A stretch of 64,000 nucleotides of DNA from Sinorhizobium sojae CCBAU 05684 (GCF_002288525.1 NZ_CP023068.1:558001-622000), one strand, 5' to 3'; shown: positions 51,301-60,283, counted from the stretch's first letter. The notes: a model not told the origin generated them from the sequence alone. Made by a program: numbers and translations.

Positions 51301-52032
51301 ATGACCAATCGCAAGACGACGCGGATTGCCACCTTGGCGGATGCCCTGACTGCTCGGCGGGTGCTGCATCTGAAGGAGGCGGCCGCGCTTCTCGGCGTAT
51401 CGGAGATGACCGTCCGCCGCGATATCGGCGACAATCCGGGGCTTTTCGGCTATCTCGGCGGCCACATTGTTTCGGCCGCCGATATCGAGGGCGATGCGCC
51501 CTACGAGCTTGCGCGCGCGGCCGACAGCCACGCCGCGGCCAAACGGGACGCCTGCGCCCACGCCGCAAGACATATCCGCCCAGATGAGTCGATCTTCATC
51601 GATTGCGGCACCACGCTTGAATATCTGGTCGAGCTGATACCGGAGAATTATCCACTAACGGCCGTGTGTTACTCCATGAACACGGCGGACCGGCTGACGC
51701 GAAAGCCGAATGTCCGCATGGTCATGCTGGGCGGGGTCTATCATCCGTCCTCGGCTTCCTTTTCCGGCGGCGCCGGACTGGAGACGCTGGATCAGCTCGG
51801 CATCAACGTTGCGTTCCTCTCGGCCGCCGGCGTCGATATGGTAAGGGGCGCGAGCTGCGTGCATTTTCATGAGGTTCCGGTCAAGCAGAAGGTCATTTCG
51901 CTCACCCGCGAAAACTACCTCGTGGTCGACAAGAGCAAAATCGGCAAGTTGAAGCCGGCCTTCTTTGCGCCGATGGGGGCCTTCCGGTCGGTGATCACGG
52001 AGGATGGCGAATCCTCGCTTGCAGCGAACTGA
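51301..52032 (+). CDS. DeoR-family regulator
   Basis: A 243-residue DeoR/GlpR-type repressor. Its helix-turn-helix is in LKEAAALLGVSEMTVRRDI. The sugar-phosphate-binding domain carries FIDCGTTLEYLVELIP and VDKSKIGKLKPAFFAPM. Start ATG at 51301 (or 51298) follows GAAGGA. It precedes deoC and an aldehyde dehydrogenase in the same direction by 134 bases, so deoxyribose or a related sugar phosphate is the probable effector. The 148 bases before it hold no gene. Confidence 0.85.
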   Translation: MTNRKTTRIATLADALTARRVLHLKEAAALLGVSEMTVRRDIGDNPGLFGYLGGHIVSAADIEGDAPYELARAADSHAAAKRDACAHAARHIRPDESIFIDCGTTLEYLVELIPENYPLTAVCYSMNTADRLTRKPNVRMVMLGGVYHPSSASFSGGAGLETLDQLGINVAFLSAAGVDMVRGASCVHFHEVPVKQKVISLTRENYLVVDKSKIGKLKPAFFAPMGAFRSVITEDGESSLAAN

Positions 52033-52166
52033 TGTATGCTGGCCGGCAGGCCCGTCGGGTCATCTTGACTCGGTCCGGAATTGGTGGAATTCTAACAAAA
52101 GATAGAAATACAACAATGTTGGGGCCGTGAGCGGCTGCCGACGAAAGACGGATCAGGAGAAGTCGC

Positions 52167-53174
52167 TTGGAAGAGCTTGCAGCGAGGGGCGCCGTTGTCG
52201 CCCCTCCCGTGGGCGCAGGCCACAATTGGCCGCGCAATGACGGGATCGACCTTGATCTTGGCTGGGTGCTCGACCAGCGTGTCAATCTTTCGGCGGCGGA
52301 GCGGCGCGTGGCGACGCTGCCGGGCCGGCGCACGGTGAAGAAGGACGCGCAGGCCGCGTGGCTGTTGAAGGCGGTAACCTGCATCGACCTCACTACGCTC
52401 AACGGCGACGATACGCCGGAGCGCGTCAAGCGCCTCTGCGCCAAGGCCCGTCAGCCCGTACGTCTGGACCTCCTCGATGCGCTCGGCGTGGGCGATCGAG
52501 ACATCACCACGGGTGCAGTCTGCGTCTATCATCGCTTCGTCTCGACGGCGGTGGAAGCGCTCGAAGGCTCCGGCATTCCGGTCGCCGCCGTCTCGACCGG
52601 CTTTCCGGCGGGGCTCGTGCCGCACGACGTCAAGCTTCGGGAGATCGAGGCCTCGGTCGCGGACGGTGCGCGGGAGATCGACATCGTCATCACCCGCGAG
52701 CATGTGCTGACAGGCAACTGGCAGGCGCTTTATGACGAGATGCGCGATTTCCGTGCCGCCTGCGACGATGCCCATGTAAAGGCGATCCTGGCGACCGGCG
52801 ATCTCAAGACGCTCCGCAATGTCGCGCGCGCCTCGCTGGTCTGCATGATGGCCGGCGCCGACTTCATCAAGACTTCGACCGGCAAGGAAAGTATCAACGC
52901 TACCCTGCTCGTCACCCTCGTCATGCTCAGGATGATCCGCGCCTATCAGGAACGGACCGGCCTGAAGGTCGGCTATAAGCCGGCCGGCGGCATCTCGGCG
53001 GCGAAGGACGTGCTGAACTACCAGTTCCTGATGAAGGAGGAGCTCGGACGGGAATGGCTCGAGCCCGATCTCTTCCGCATCGGAGCATCGAGCCTGCTGG
53101 CCGACATCGAGCGTCAGCTCGAACATCATGTCAGCGGCGCCTATTCGGCCCTCCACAGACACCCGATCGGATAA
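52167..53174 (+). CDS. deoC: Deoxyribose-phosphate aldolase
   Basis: A 335-residue class I aldolase that splits 2-deoxyribose 5-phosphate into glyceraldehyde 3-phosphate and acetaldehyde. The Schiff-base Lys is Lys235 in DFIKTSTGK and the second Lys is Lys271 in GYKPAGGI, matching Lys167 and Lys201 of E. coli DeoC. An N-terminal extension of about 60 residues is usual for this longer branch. TTG start at 52167 has CAGGAGAA upstream. It is followed four bases later by an aldehyde dehydrogenase that could oxidise the acetaldehyde. Confidence 0.92.
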   Translation: MEELAARGAVVAPPVGAGHNWPRNDGIDLDLGWVLDQRVNLSAAERRVATLPGRRTVKKDAQAAWLLKAVTCIDLTTLNGDDTPERVKRLCAKARQPVRLDLLDALGVGDRDITTGAVCVYHRFVSTAVEALEGSGIPVAAVSTGFPAGLVPHDVKLREIEASVADGAREIDIVITREHVLTGNWQALYDEMRDFRAACDDAHVKAILATGDLKTLRNVARASLVCMMAGADFIKTSTGKESINATLLVTLVMLRMIRAYQERTGLKVGYKPAGGISAAKDVLNYQFLMKEELGREWLEPDLFRIGASSLLADIERQLEHHVSGAYSALHRHPIG

Positions 53175-53178
53175 AGCG

Positions 53179-55563
53179 ATGAGCGTCGCCAGGTTTTTTG
53201 ACGAAATGTCCTACGGTCCCGCACCCGAAGCCGACACGGAGGCGCGCCAATGGCTGGCGCGGCACAACGGCAGTTTCGGTCACTTCATCAATGGCGCATT
53301 CGTCGCCTCAGCCTCGGGCAAGACCTTCGACAGCTTCGAGCCGGCGACCGGTGCGCTCCTCGCGAAGGTGGCGCTCGGAGGATCAGAGGATGTGAACGGC
53401 GCGGTCGCCGCCGCCCGCAAGGCCCAAGGGCCTTGGGCGAAACTGCCCGGTCATGCCCGTGCGCGGCATCTTTACGCGCTTGCCCGGATGATCCAGCGCC
53501 ATGCGCGCCTGATTGCGGTCGTCGAGGCGCTCGACAATGGCAAGCCGATCCGCGAGACGCGCGATATCGACATTCCGCTTGCCGCTCGGCACTTCTATCA
53601 CCATGCCGGCTGGGCGCAGCTGCAGGAAACCGAATTCGCCGATCACGTTCCCGTCGGCGTCGTCGGACAGGTGATCCCCTGGAACTTCCCGTTCCTGATG
53701 CTGGCCTGGAAGGTCGCGCCAGCACTGGCGCTCGGCAACACGGTGATCCTGAAGCCGGCGGAATTCACACCGCTGACGGCGCTGCTCTTTGCCGATCTGG
53801 CGAGTGCGGCCGGCCTGCCGCCGGGCGTTTTGAACGTCGTAGCGGGCGAGGGCGAGACGGGCGCGCTGATCGTCGAACACGAGGACATCGACAAGATCGC
53901 CTTTACCGGTTCGACAGAGGTCGGCCGGCTCATAAGAGAAAAGACCGGAGGGAGCGGCAAGTCGCTGACATTGGAGCTCGGGGGTAAGTCGCCCTTCATC
54001 GTCTTCGACGACGCCGACATCGACGCGGCCGTCGAAGGCGTGGTGGACGCGATCTGGTTCAATCAAGGCCAGGTCTGCTGCGCCGGCTCCCGCCTGCTCG
54101 TGCAGGAAGGCGTGGCGCCGCTCTTCCATGAGCGCTTGAAGCGGCGGATGGCGACGCTGCGCGTCGGCCATCCGCTCGACAAGGCGATCGACATGGCGGC
54201 GATCGTTGCGCCCGTGCAGTTGCAGCGGATCGAAAGCCTGGTTGCAAAGGGTGTTTCCGAGGGAGCGTCCATGTACCAGCCGAAAATCGAACTGCCTAAG
54301 GGCGGCAGTTTCTACCTCCCGACGCTGCTGACGGAAGTCCAGCCGACCTCCGTCGTGGCCACGGAGGAGATCTTCGGGCCGGTGGCCGTGTCCATGACCT
54401 TCCGCACGCCGGAGGAGGCGATCCAGCTCGCCAACCATTCCCGCTATGGCCTTGCCGCCAGCGTCTGGAGCGAAACCATCGGGCTTGCCCTGTATGTGGC
54501 CGCCAAGCTCGCGGCCGGCGTGGTCTGGGTCAACGCCACGAATCTCTTCGACGCGTCGAGCGGCTTTGGCGGTAAACGCGAATCCGGCTTCGGCCGCGAG
54601 GGCGGCAAGGAAGGATGCTACGAATATCTGAAGCCGAAAGCCTGGCTCGGCCGCAAGCTGCGACCGGAGCCGGTTCAACCGGCTCTGAAATCGGTCGCCG
54701 GCGAATTCGCCGTGCCGGCGCTCGACCGTACAGCCAAGCTTTTCATCGGCGGCAAGCAGGCGCGGCCGGACGGAAACTATTCGCGCCCGATATTGTCGCC
54801 CAAGGGCAGGGTGATCGGCGAGGTCGGCGAGTCCAATCGCAAGGATATCCGCAACGCCGTCGCCGCGGCGCGCGGCGCATCCGGATGGTCTTCAGCGACC
54901 GCGCATAACCGGGCACAGATCCTCTATTACGTCGCCGAGAACCTGAGCGCCCGGGCAATGGAATTTGCCGACCGCATCGCCGCAATGACGGGCGCTTCCG
55001 CCGCTAGCGCCAAGGCCGAGGTCGAAGCCTCGATCGCGCGCCTCTTCAGCTATGGTGCCTGGGCGGACAAATATGAGGGTACCGTGCATCAGCCGCCCTT
55101 GCGTGGTGTGGCGCTTGCCATGCCGGAGCCGCAGGGCGTCGTCGGTGTCATCTGCCCGCCCGAGGCGCCGCTGCTGGCCTTCATCAGCCTGGTTGCGCCG
55201 CTGATCGCCGTCGGCAATCGTGTTATCGCCGTTCCGAGCGAACCGCATCCGCTTGCCGCGACCGATTTCTACTCGATCCTCGAAACCTCCGACGTGCCGG
55301 CCGGCGTCGTCAACATCCTTACCGGCTCGGCGATAGAGCTTGCGAAGACGCTCGCTGCGCATAACGATGTCGACGCGCTCTGGGCCTTCGGTTCGTCGGA
55401 GCTCTCGACGCTCGTAGAGAAGCTCTCGACCGGCAATCTCAAGCGCACCTTCGTCGACTATGGCAAGGCGACCGACTGGATGGATCGATCCGCCGCTGAG
55501 GGGCAGGCCTTCCTGCGCCGAGCGGTTGACGTGAAGAATATCTGGATTCCCTACGGCGAGTAG
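53179..55563 (+). CDS. Tandem aldehyde dehydrogenase (one active, one decayed domain)
   Basis: A 794-residue protein with two aldehyde dehydrogenase modules. The first (about 30-500) is complete, with NAD-binding TGSTEVG, Glu266 in LELGGK and nucleophile Cys300 in NQGQVC. The second (about 530-794) keeps the nucleotide-fold part (GVVGVICPPEAPLLAF) but lacks the Cys/Glu catalytic half, so it is probably structural. Start ATG at 53179, four bases after deoC, so the two are co-translated. It likely oxidises acetaldehyde from DeoC to acetate; a different aldehyde is possible. Confidence 0.88.
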   Translation: MSVARFFDEMSYGPAPEADTEARQWLARHNGSFGHFINGAFVASASGKTFDSFEPATGALLAKVALGGSEDVNGAVAAARKAQGPWAKLPGHARARHLYALARMIQRHARLIAVVEALDNGKPIRETRDIDIPLAARHFYHHAGWAQLQETEFADHVPVGVVGQVIPWNFPFLMLAWKVAPALALGNTVILKPAEFTPLTALLFADLASAAGLPPGVLNVVAGEGETGALIVEHEDIDKIAFTGSTEVGRLIREKTGGSGKSLTLELGGKSPFIVFDDADIDAAVEGVVDAIWFNQGQVCCAGSRLLVQEGVAPLFHERLKRRMATLRVGHPLDKAIDMAAIVAPVQLQRIESLVAKGVSEGASMYQPKIELPKGGSFYLPTLLTEVQPTSVVATEEIFGPVAVSMTFRTPEEAIQLANHSRYGLAASVWSETIGLALYVAAKLAAGVVWVNATNLFDASSGFGGKRESGFGREGGKEGCYEYLKPKAWLGRKLRPEPVQPALKSVAGEFAVPALDRTAKLFIGGKQARPDGNYSRPILSPKGRVIGEVGESNRKDIRNAVAAARGASGWSSATAHNRAQILYYVAENLSARAMEFADRIAAMTGASAASAKAEVEASIARLFSYGAWADKYEGTVHQPPLRGVALAMPEPQGVVGVICPPEAPLLAFISLVAPLIAVGNRVIAVPSEPHPLAATDFYSILETSDVPAGVVNILTGSAIELAKTLAAHNDVDALWAFGSSELSTLVEKLSTGNLKRTFVDYGKATDWMDRSAAEGQAFLRRAVDVKNIWIPYGE

Positions 55564-55620
55564 CGCTCAGGCTTGCAGGCAGTGGAGAAAGCCGAACGGA
55601 CTGTTGACGACTGACGCCAC

Positions 55621-55719
55621 TGCATGTCTCCTTAACGACCTCGATTTAGGGACAAACATGCAGCGATTCAAAGTCCTACAGCGACCTTTGCGCGTCTGAT
55701 AAAAGGCGCGGCGCTGTAG
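55621..55719. repeat. RIME-like double palindrome (type C)
   Basis: The first dyad has arms TGCATGT 55621-55627 and ACATGCA 55656-55662. The second has CTACAGCG 55676-55683 and CGCTGTAG 55712-55719 around a CGCGTC/GGCGCG inner stem. The second module is nearly the reverse complement of the one at 11033-11076; the first module is different. It fills the gap between the dehydrogenase and FucU-like genes. Confidence 0.8.
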
Positions 55720-55784
55720 AAGCGGCGTGATGCCGCAAAGCCGCCGTTGACTTCCACCGGAGGCGCATTGGGAGGAGTATAGGA

Positions 55785-56240
55785 ATGCTCAAGAATATCG
55801 ACCCGGCTCTCAACGCGGATGTGCTGCATGCCTTGCGATCGATGGGGCATGCCGACACGCTGGTGATCTCCGACACCAACTTCCCGTCGGACGCTATTGC
55901 CCGCCAGACGACGCTCGGCAAATTGCTGCGCATCGACAATGTCTCGGCCGCCCGGGCGATGCGGGCTGTCCTTTCGGTTCTCCCGCTCGACACGCCGTTG
56001 CAGCCTTCGGCAGGTCGGATGGAGGTGATGGGAGCGCCCGACGAGATTCCTCCAGTCCAGCGCGAGGTGCAGGCAGAGATTGACCGTGCCGAGGGCAAGC
56101 CGGCGCCCATGTACGGCATCGAGCGTTTCGCTTTCTATGAAGCTGCCAAGAAGGCTTATTGCGTCATTACGACGGGCGAAACCCGTTTCTACGGCTGCTT
56201 CCTTCTCACGAAGGGGGTCATTCCTCCGAAGTCGGACTGA
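55785..56240 (+). CDS. RbsD/FucU-family sugar mutarotase
   Basis: A 151-residue member of the RbsD/FucU family, closer to FucU. MGHADTLVISDTNFP contains His22 and Asp24, the conserved His-x-Asp pair, and YGIERFAFYEAAKKAY is the second family signature. These proteins interconvert pyranose, furanose or anomeric forms of sugars as decameric rings in the cytoplasm. It lies after the deoR-deoC-dehydrogenase genes, with a repeat between, and may help prepare the sugar used there. Start ATG at 55785 follows GGGAGGAG. Confidence 0.85.
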   Translation: MLKNIDPALNADVLHALRSMGHADTLVISDTNFPSDAIARQTTLGKLLRIDNVSAARAMRAVLSVLPLDTPLQPSAGRMEVMGAPDEIPPVQREVQAEIDRAEGKPAPMYGIERFAFYEAAKKAYCVITTGETRFYGCFLLTKGVIPPKSD

Positions 56241-56335
56241 AAACGCAATCGGCTGAAGATACATGTACAGAACGGCGCTGGTGGAACCGCGTCTTTGCTG
56301 GAATACTGTCTTCGTCTTGAGGATGGGAGCCGATC

Positions 56336-56764
56336 ATGATGGAGTTGAAACTGAAGACCCGGCAAACGGGCGCCACCGCCGTGGTGGGGCGAACGGGCTT
56401 CCCGAATGTGGCCTCCATTTCGGGCGGCGTGCTCGACGTCGTCATCAGCCCTTCGCAGCCAGGCTTCGACCCGCTCGACCTTCTCTATGCTTCGCTTGCG
56501 AGTTGCCTTGTCCTGAGCGCTCGCCATGCGGCAAGTCGCTTCGGCGTCCTGGACAGGCTGGACGAGGTCTCCGCCAGGGTCACCGGCGAGAAGGCCCACG
56601 ACGAGCCCTCTCGAATTTCGCGCTTCGATATAGAATTCACCATCAAGGGCGAATTCGACGATGTGGTTCGTCACGCCATCGCCGTGGCGGCGGAAAACGA
56701 AATCTGCACGATCAGTAACAGCTTGCGGGGCAATCCCGAGTTCGTGAGCAGGGTTTCGGGCTAG
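56336..56764 (+). CDS. OsmC-family protein
   Basis: A 142-residue OsmC/YhfA-type protein. The two redox Cys that define the fold are in YASLASCLVLSAR and NEICTISN. Such proteins reduce organic peroxides with dithiol donors, but some branches have other roles. The fit to OhrR-linked Ohr is poor, so I leave it as OsmC-like. Start ATG at 56336 (MM) with GGGAG upstream. It is monocistronic, followed directly by a repeat. Confidence 0.8.
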   Translation: MMELKLKTRQTGATAVVGRTGFPNVASISGGVLDVVISPSQPGFDPLDLLYASLASCLVLSARHAASRFGVLDRLDEVSARVTGEKAHDEPSRISRFDIEFTIKGEFDDVVRHAIAVAAENEICTISNSLRGNPEFVSRVSG

Positions 56765-56862
56765 CGCATCGGCCCGAAAATCGTATCCGATTTCGGAAAG
56801 CTCGATGCGCAGATTCAAGGAGTTACAGCGCTGCGCGCCTGACAAGACGCGCAGTGCTGCAA
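56764..56862. repeat. RIME-like double palindrome (type B, inverted copy)
   Basis: Arms GCGCATCG 56764-56771 and CGATGCGC 56803-56810 form the first dyad; the second runs from TTACAGCG (56823-56830) to about 56862 with two mismatches. Read on the minus strand it aligns along its length with 11033-11136. It starts directly after the OsmC-like stop codon. Confidence 0.8.
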
Positions 56863-56968
56863 GCAGGCTCCACGGCTTTCCAGTAAAAGCCAGCGACCAA
56901 AACGCAGACGAAGCGTGGGCGAAGCCACGCGAGTCTGTTTGGGAAATGATCCATTGGGGGGAACAGAT

Positions 56969-57769
56969 TTGGCGATCCCGGCTGCCGTCTTCGAGTTCAA
57001 TTCCGTTATTGTCCGTGAGCCTTCTCCCAGCGTCGTCGACGGACTGCGCGCTGAGGATCGCGGCAGTCCCACTTACGAGGGCGTCAAGGCGGAGCACGAC
57101 GCCTATGTCGAGGCGATGCGCGGTGCCGACGCGAATGTCACGGTCCTGCCGCCGCTCGCGTCCTTCCCGGACTCCATCTTCGTCGAAGATCCGGCGCTTG
57201 TCTTCACGGAAGGCGCAATCCTCCTCCGTCCGGGCGCTCCGACGCGCGTGAAGGAGGTCGAAGAAATCGCGCCGACGCTGCGCGATCTGTTCGATGTGGT
57301 TCTCGAGCTACCGGCCGGTTTTGCCGACGGCGGCGACGTGCTGACGACGGCGCAAGGGGTCATGATCGGCCTTTCCGCCCGCACCGACAGGGCCGGTGCC
57401 GAGGCGCTTCAGGCCAACATTGAAAAGCTTGGCCGCAAGAGCGAGATCGTCGCCACACCTGAGGGTGTGCTTCATTTCAAGACCGATTGCTCGCTCCTCG
57501 ACGAGGAGACGATCCTTGCGACAAACCGCCTCGCGCGTTCGGGCATATTCAAGGCATTCCGGCAGATGATCATTCCGGAGGGCGAGGAGCCGGCGGCCAA
57601 TGCGCTCCGCGTCAACGACGTCGTCATGGTCGGCTCGGATTTTCCGCGCACGATGGAGATGCTCGACAAGGCGGGTTACAAGGTCGTGCCGTTGAAGACC
57701 ACGGAAATCGGCAAGATCGATGCCGGGCTCTCGTGCATGTCGTTGCGGTGGTTCAGCGACAAGATGTGA
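56969..57769 (+). CDS. Dimethylarginine dimethylaminohydrolase (arginine-deiminase family)
   Basis: A 266-residue enzyme of the guanidino-modifying superfamily, similar to Pseudomonas DDAH, which hydrolyses methylated arginine to citrulline and dimethylamine. It has FPDSIFVEDP (66-75), His169 in VLHFKTD and the nucleophile Cys256 in GLSCMSLRW. Start TTG at 56969 follows GGGGGGAACAGA; a GTG at 56915 would add a segment partly made of flanking sequence. It converges with the adenylate cyclase gene, 11 bases apart. Free or protein-derived methylarginine as nitrogen source is the likely use. Confidence 0.87.
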   Translation: MAIPAAVFEFNSVIVREPSPSVVDGLRAEDRGSPTYEGVKAEHDAYVEAMRGADANVTVLPPLASFPDSIFVEDPALVFTEGAILLRPGAPTRVKEVEEIAPTLRDLFDVVLELPAGFADGGDVLTTAQGVMIGLSARTDRAGAEALQANIEKLGRKSEIVATPEGVLHFKTDCSLLDEETILATNRLARSGIFKAFRQMIIPEGEEPAANALRVNDVVMVGSDFPRTMEMLDKAGYKVVPLKTTEIGKIDAGLSCMSLRWFSDKM

Positions 57770-57780
57770 GTGCGAGCCGT

Positions 57781-58851
57781 TCATGCATCCGGCAGGGTGA
57801 AGACGGCGCAAGGGGTTGATATGCCGCGAAGCGCATGTTCGCCGAGCGGCAGGAGCGGTGTGGCGATTTCGGCGGCGAGCGCACCCGAGATCAGCACCGA
57901 CCGGCCGAGCGGCCGGCATAGCCCCTCCAACCGGCTGACAAGGTTGACCGCGGGGCCGATGGCGGTGAAATCCAGCCGGTCCACGGCGCCGATATTCCCC
58001 CACAGGATTTCGCCGAGATGCAGCGCCGTGCCGTAGGGGAGCGGCGGCAGGCCCTGTGCCCGCCGCCGGGCATCGAGATGGGCCATGCCGGCGCGGGCGG
58101 CGACGACCGCACGTAATGCCGCTTCACAGGCCTCGGCCGGCATACGGGTGACCGGGAAGATTGCCAGAACGCCATCGCCGATGAACTTCAATACCTCGCC
58201 GCCAAAGGCATGTATCGCTCCGGCGACCCGGTCGAACCAGGCGTCGAGGTCGGCGATCACGGCGGCCGGCTCCCTCGCCTCGGATAGGGCGGTGAAGTTG
58301 CGCATGTCGGCATAAAGCAGCGCGGCCCGAATCATCTCTCCCGTGCCGCGGTTTAGCGCACCGGCCTGCACCCGGGCGGCACTGCGTTTTCCGAGATAGG
58401 CCTCCAGCAGCGCCGTCAGTGCCGCACGCTCGGCCAAGGCGGCCAAGGGTGCTGCGGCAAAGCGCGCTGCCTGACGCAGCTGACCGGTCTCGGCAGGTTT
58501 GAATGGCCGTGTCCCAGCCCAACCCAGAACCGGTCTGTCCGGTCCCCGCCCGATCGCGTCCTCCTCTACCGGGCCAAGGCCGGCCAGCCAGTTCCGCCCG
58601 TCCTCATTCGGTGAACCACCGGCAAAGCCGAGGGCCTCGATGACGGCCCCGGTCTCCGCTCGCCATAGCCAGGTGCGGCGGGCGATGATCGGATGAGGCA
58701 CTGCCAGCGTCAGCGCACCGCCGGCCAAAGGAAGCCCGCCAGCCATTAGCCGTCCGCCGAGCTCGGCCAGGAACCGGTCAGGGTCGGGCGAGGCGCTGGC
58801 CTCGTCCAACAGCCAGGCGAGAGGTGCGGGCAGATCCATGGCGGCGATCAT
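57781..58851 (-). CDS. Class III adenylate/guanylate cyclase
   Basis: A 356-residue protein with an N-terminal region of about 170 residues, without a recognised domain, and a C-terminal class III cyclase domain. The metal-binding Asp are in LYADMRNFTALSE and FIGDGVLAIFP; the domain continues to IGPAVNLVSRLEGL. It should make cAMP (or cGMP) in the cytoplasm; no membrane helix is obvious. Start ATG at 58851 or 58839; neither has a good ribosome site. Confidence 0.85.
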   Translation of the reverse strand: MIAAMDLPAPLAWLLDEASASPDPDRFLAELGGRLMAGGLPLAGGALTLAVPHPIIARRTWLWRAETGAVIEALGFAGGSPNEDGRNWLAGLGPVEEDAIGRGPDRPVLGWAGTRPFKPAETGQLRQAARFAAAPLAALAERAALTALLEAYLGKRSAARVQAGALNRGTGEMIRAALLYADMRNFTALSEAREPAAVIADLDAWFDRVAGAIHAFGGEVLKFIGDGVLAIFPVTRMPAEACEAALRAVVAARAGMAHLDARRRAQGLPPLPYGTALHLGEILWGNIGAVDRLDFTAIGPAVNLVSRLEGLCRPLGRSVLISGALAAEIATPLLPLGEHALRGISTPCAVFTLPDA

Positions 58852-58937
58852 ACCGTGACGGGCGCAGCCCTGTCATCCGCGCGAGGAGGCGGAGCGTTCG
58901 GCTCTGGCGATCCAGTGGTGAAAATCTAATGCTTGGT

Positions 58938-58969
58938 ACCTTACCTTCAAAGCCACCACTTGAGGTGCA
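58938..58969 (-). promoter_or_regulatory. Candidate MerR-type promoter
   Basis: On the minus strand ACCTCAAG and TTGAAGGT (58943-58966) form a dyad between a weak -35 TGCACC (58964-58969) and a -10 TAAGGT (58938-58943), 20 bases apart. A long spacer filled by a dyad is the layout of MerR/CueR-controlled promoters. It points toward the cyclase gene. The dyad is three bases longer than a standard CueR site, so this is tentative. Confidence 0.3.
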
Positions 58970-59037
58970 GCCGGAGTCGACCCAGTGCCGACGATCGCAG
59001 GGTTCGTTAAGCCGACATCATGGCCACAGTTGGAGGA

Positions 59038-59730
59038 TCACTCGAGAATGGTCTTCAACCGCTCCCACCAACCGGGCTGCTCGCGTCTGGACTTCTGCAC
59101 GTTATTGCTAAGGCCGTTGATGTAGAGAACCATGTTCATGGGATCGAACCTCAGACCATGGATTTTCGCCGCAAAGGGTCCGCCGCGGTCGATGACGTGC
59201 GTGACGGCCCCGTGCATCTGCTGGTCGTCTTCGAGCGCCTCGAAACGGACCTTGTAAGCCTCCGAGAGCTTCCTGGTCGTGTCCTCCGATTGGCCCGGTG
59301 CTGTCGTCAGAAACATCCAATTGCTCGCGTCCAATCCGTGCAGGGCACCATAGGTCTTGAGCACTTCGGGCGTGTCCTTAGAGGGATCGGTGGTGATCGC
59401 CAAGAACTGCACCATGTCCTTCATCGGTCCAATGTTGATTTTGCGCTGAATGTCGGCGATCACCTCGGAATGAATCGGACACAGATCCGTGCAACTCGCG
59501 AAGAAGAAGTAGAGCACCACGATCTTGCCGGAAAAATCGGAAAGGCGCACCACCTTGCCCTCCGCATCGGCCAGTTCGAACGGCGGCGCGACCGGCTCGT
59601 CGATGACCTGGAAGAACTTCTCCGCGCTGCCCATCATCTCGTCGAGATCTACCCCCGGATGATGCCCCAGTGTGACCGACGCGGAGGCCAGCAGCAGCCA
59701 CAGTGTAGTGACCAGGGTTCTTGATTTCAT
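59038..59730 (-). CDS. SCO1/SenC-type copper chaperone
   Basis: A 230-residue exported or anchored thioredoxin-fold protein. An N-terminal hydrophobic segment (7-22) is followed by the SCO core, with the copper-binding CTDLC (Cys80, Cys84) and a distal His (His173 or His178) in MHGAVTHVID. Such proteins deliver Cu to cytochrome oxidase or act as periplasmic redox factors. I chose ATG 59730, with GGAAAG upstream, over 59736. It is the last gene of the copper-type cluster. Confidence 0.88.
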   Translation of the reverse strand: MKSRTLVTTLWLLLASASVTLGHHPGVDLDEMMGSAEKFFQVIDEPVAPPFELADAEGKVVRLSDFSGKIVVLYFFFASCTDLCPIHSEVIADIQRKINIGPMKDMVQFLAITTDPSKDTPEVLKTYGALHGLDASNWMFLTTAPGQSEDTTRKLSEAYKVRFEALEDDQQMHGAVTHVIDRGGPFAAKIHGLRFDPMNMVLYINGLSNNVQKSRREQPGWWERLKTILE

Positions 59731-59777
59731 GACCATGCTTTCCACGTGAGGAGGGATCTGGCGCGCAGGCGGCACAT

Positions 59778-60272
59778 CTACTGCGCCGCCTTTTGCTCCC
59801 GGCGGCTCATCTCCGCCTGATATTGCCGTTCCTGCTCCGGCCAGACGCTCTTGATGAAAGCCAGCACGGCCCGGATTTCGTCGTCACTCATCACACTCCC
59901 GAAGCCTGGCATGTCGCTTCGGTAGCCCCCGCCAACGACAGCCGCCGGGCCGTCCTTGGTAATGCGGAAGAGCACTCCGTCCGGATGGTGCCAGGTGTGG
60001 CCGGATGCATCGTGCGGCGGCGCAGGCATGCGCCCCGAAGGCAGCGGACTTTTCCAGTCCGGCTGACCTTCGAGGTTCGCGCCATGGCAGGCGGCGCAGT
60101 ACTTGCCATAGAGCGTCTTGCCGAGCGCGATTGTCTCGGCCGGGGCCTCGCCGCTCGCCATCTGGGCGGCAAGCCAAGGCCATGCCCATGCGAGTCCGAA
60201 ACCCGCCACGGTAATCCCGAGCATCGACATGAGAACTGAATTCCTTCTCATTTCGCTCATGCCTTCCATCAT
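59778..60272 (-). CDS. Cytochrome c (class I), membrane anchored
   Basis: A 164-residue c-type cytochrome. One N-terminal helix (about 14-36) leads to a single heme site CAACH at 59-63, with axial Met121 in SDMPGFG. The region APPHDASGHTWHHPDG is typical of the mono-heme proteins found in DUF411/copper clusters. It probably carries electrons in the periplasm for the nearby copper proteins. It lies 12 bases after the DUF411 gene. Confidence 0.87.
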   Translation of the reverse strand: MMEGMSEMRRNSVLMSMLGITVAGFGLAWAWPWLAAQMASGEAPAETIALGKTLYGKYCAACHGANLEGQPDWKSPLPSGRMPAPPHDASGHTWHHPDGVLFRITKDGPAAVVGGGYRSDMPGFGSVMSDDEIRAVLAFIKSVWPEQERQYQAEMSRREQKAAQ

Positions 60273-60283
60273 CGGGCCGCTTC

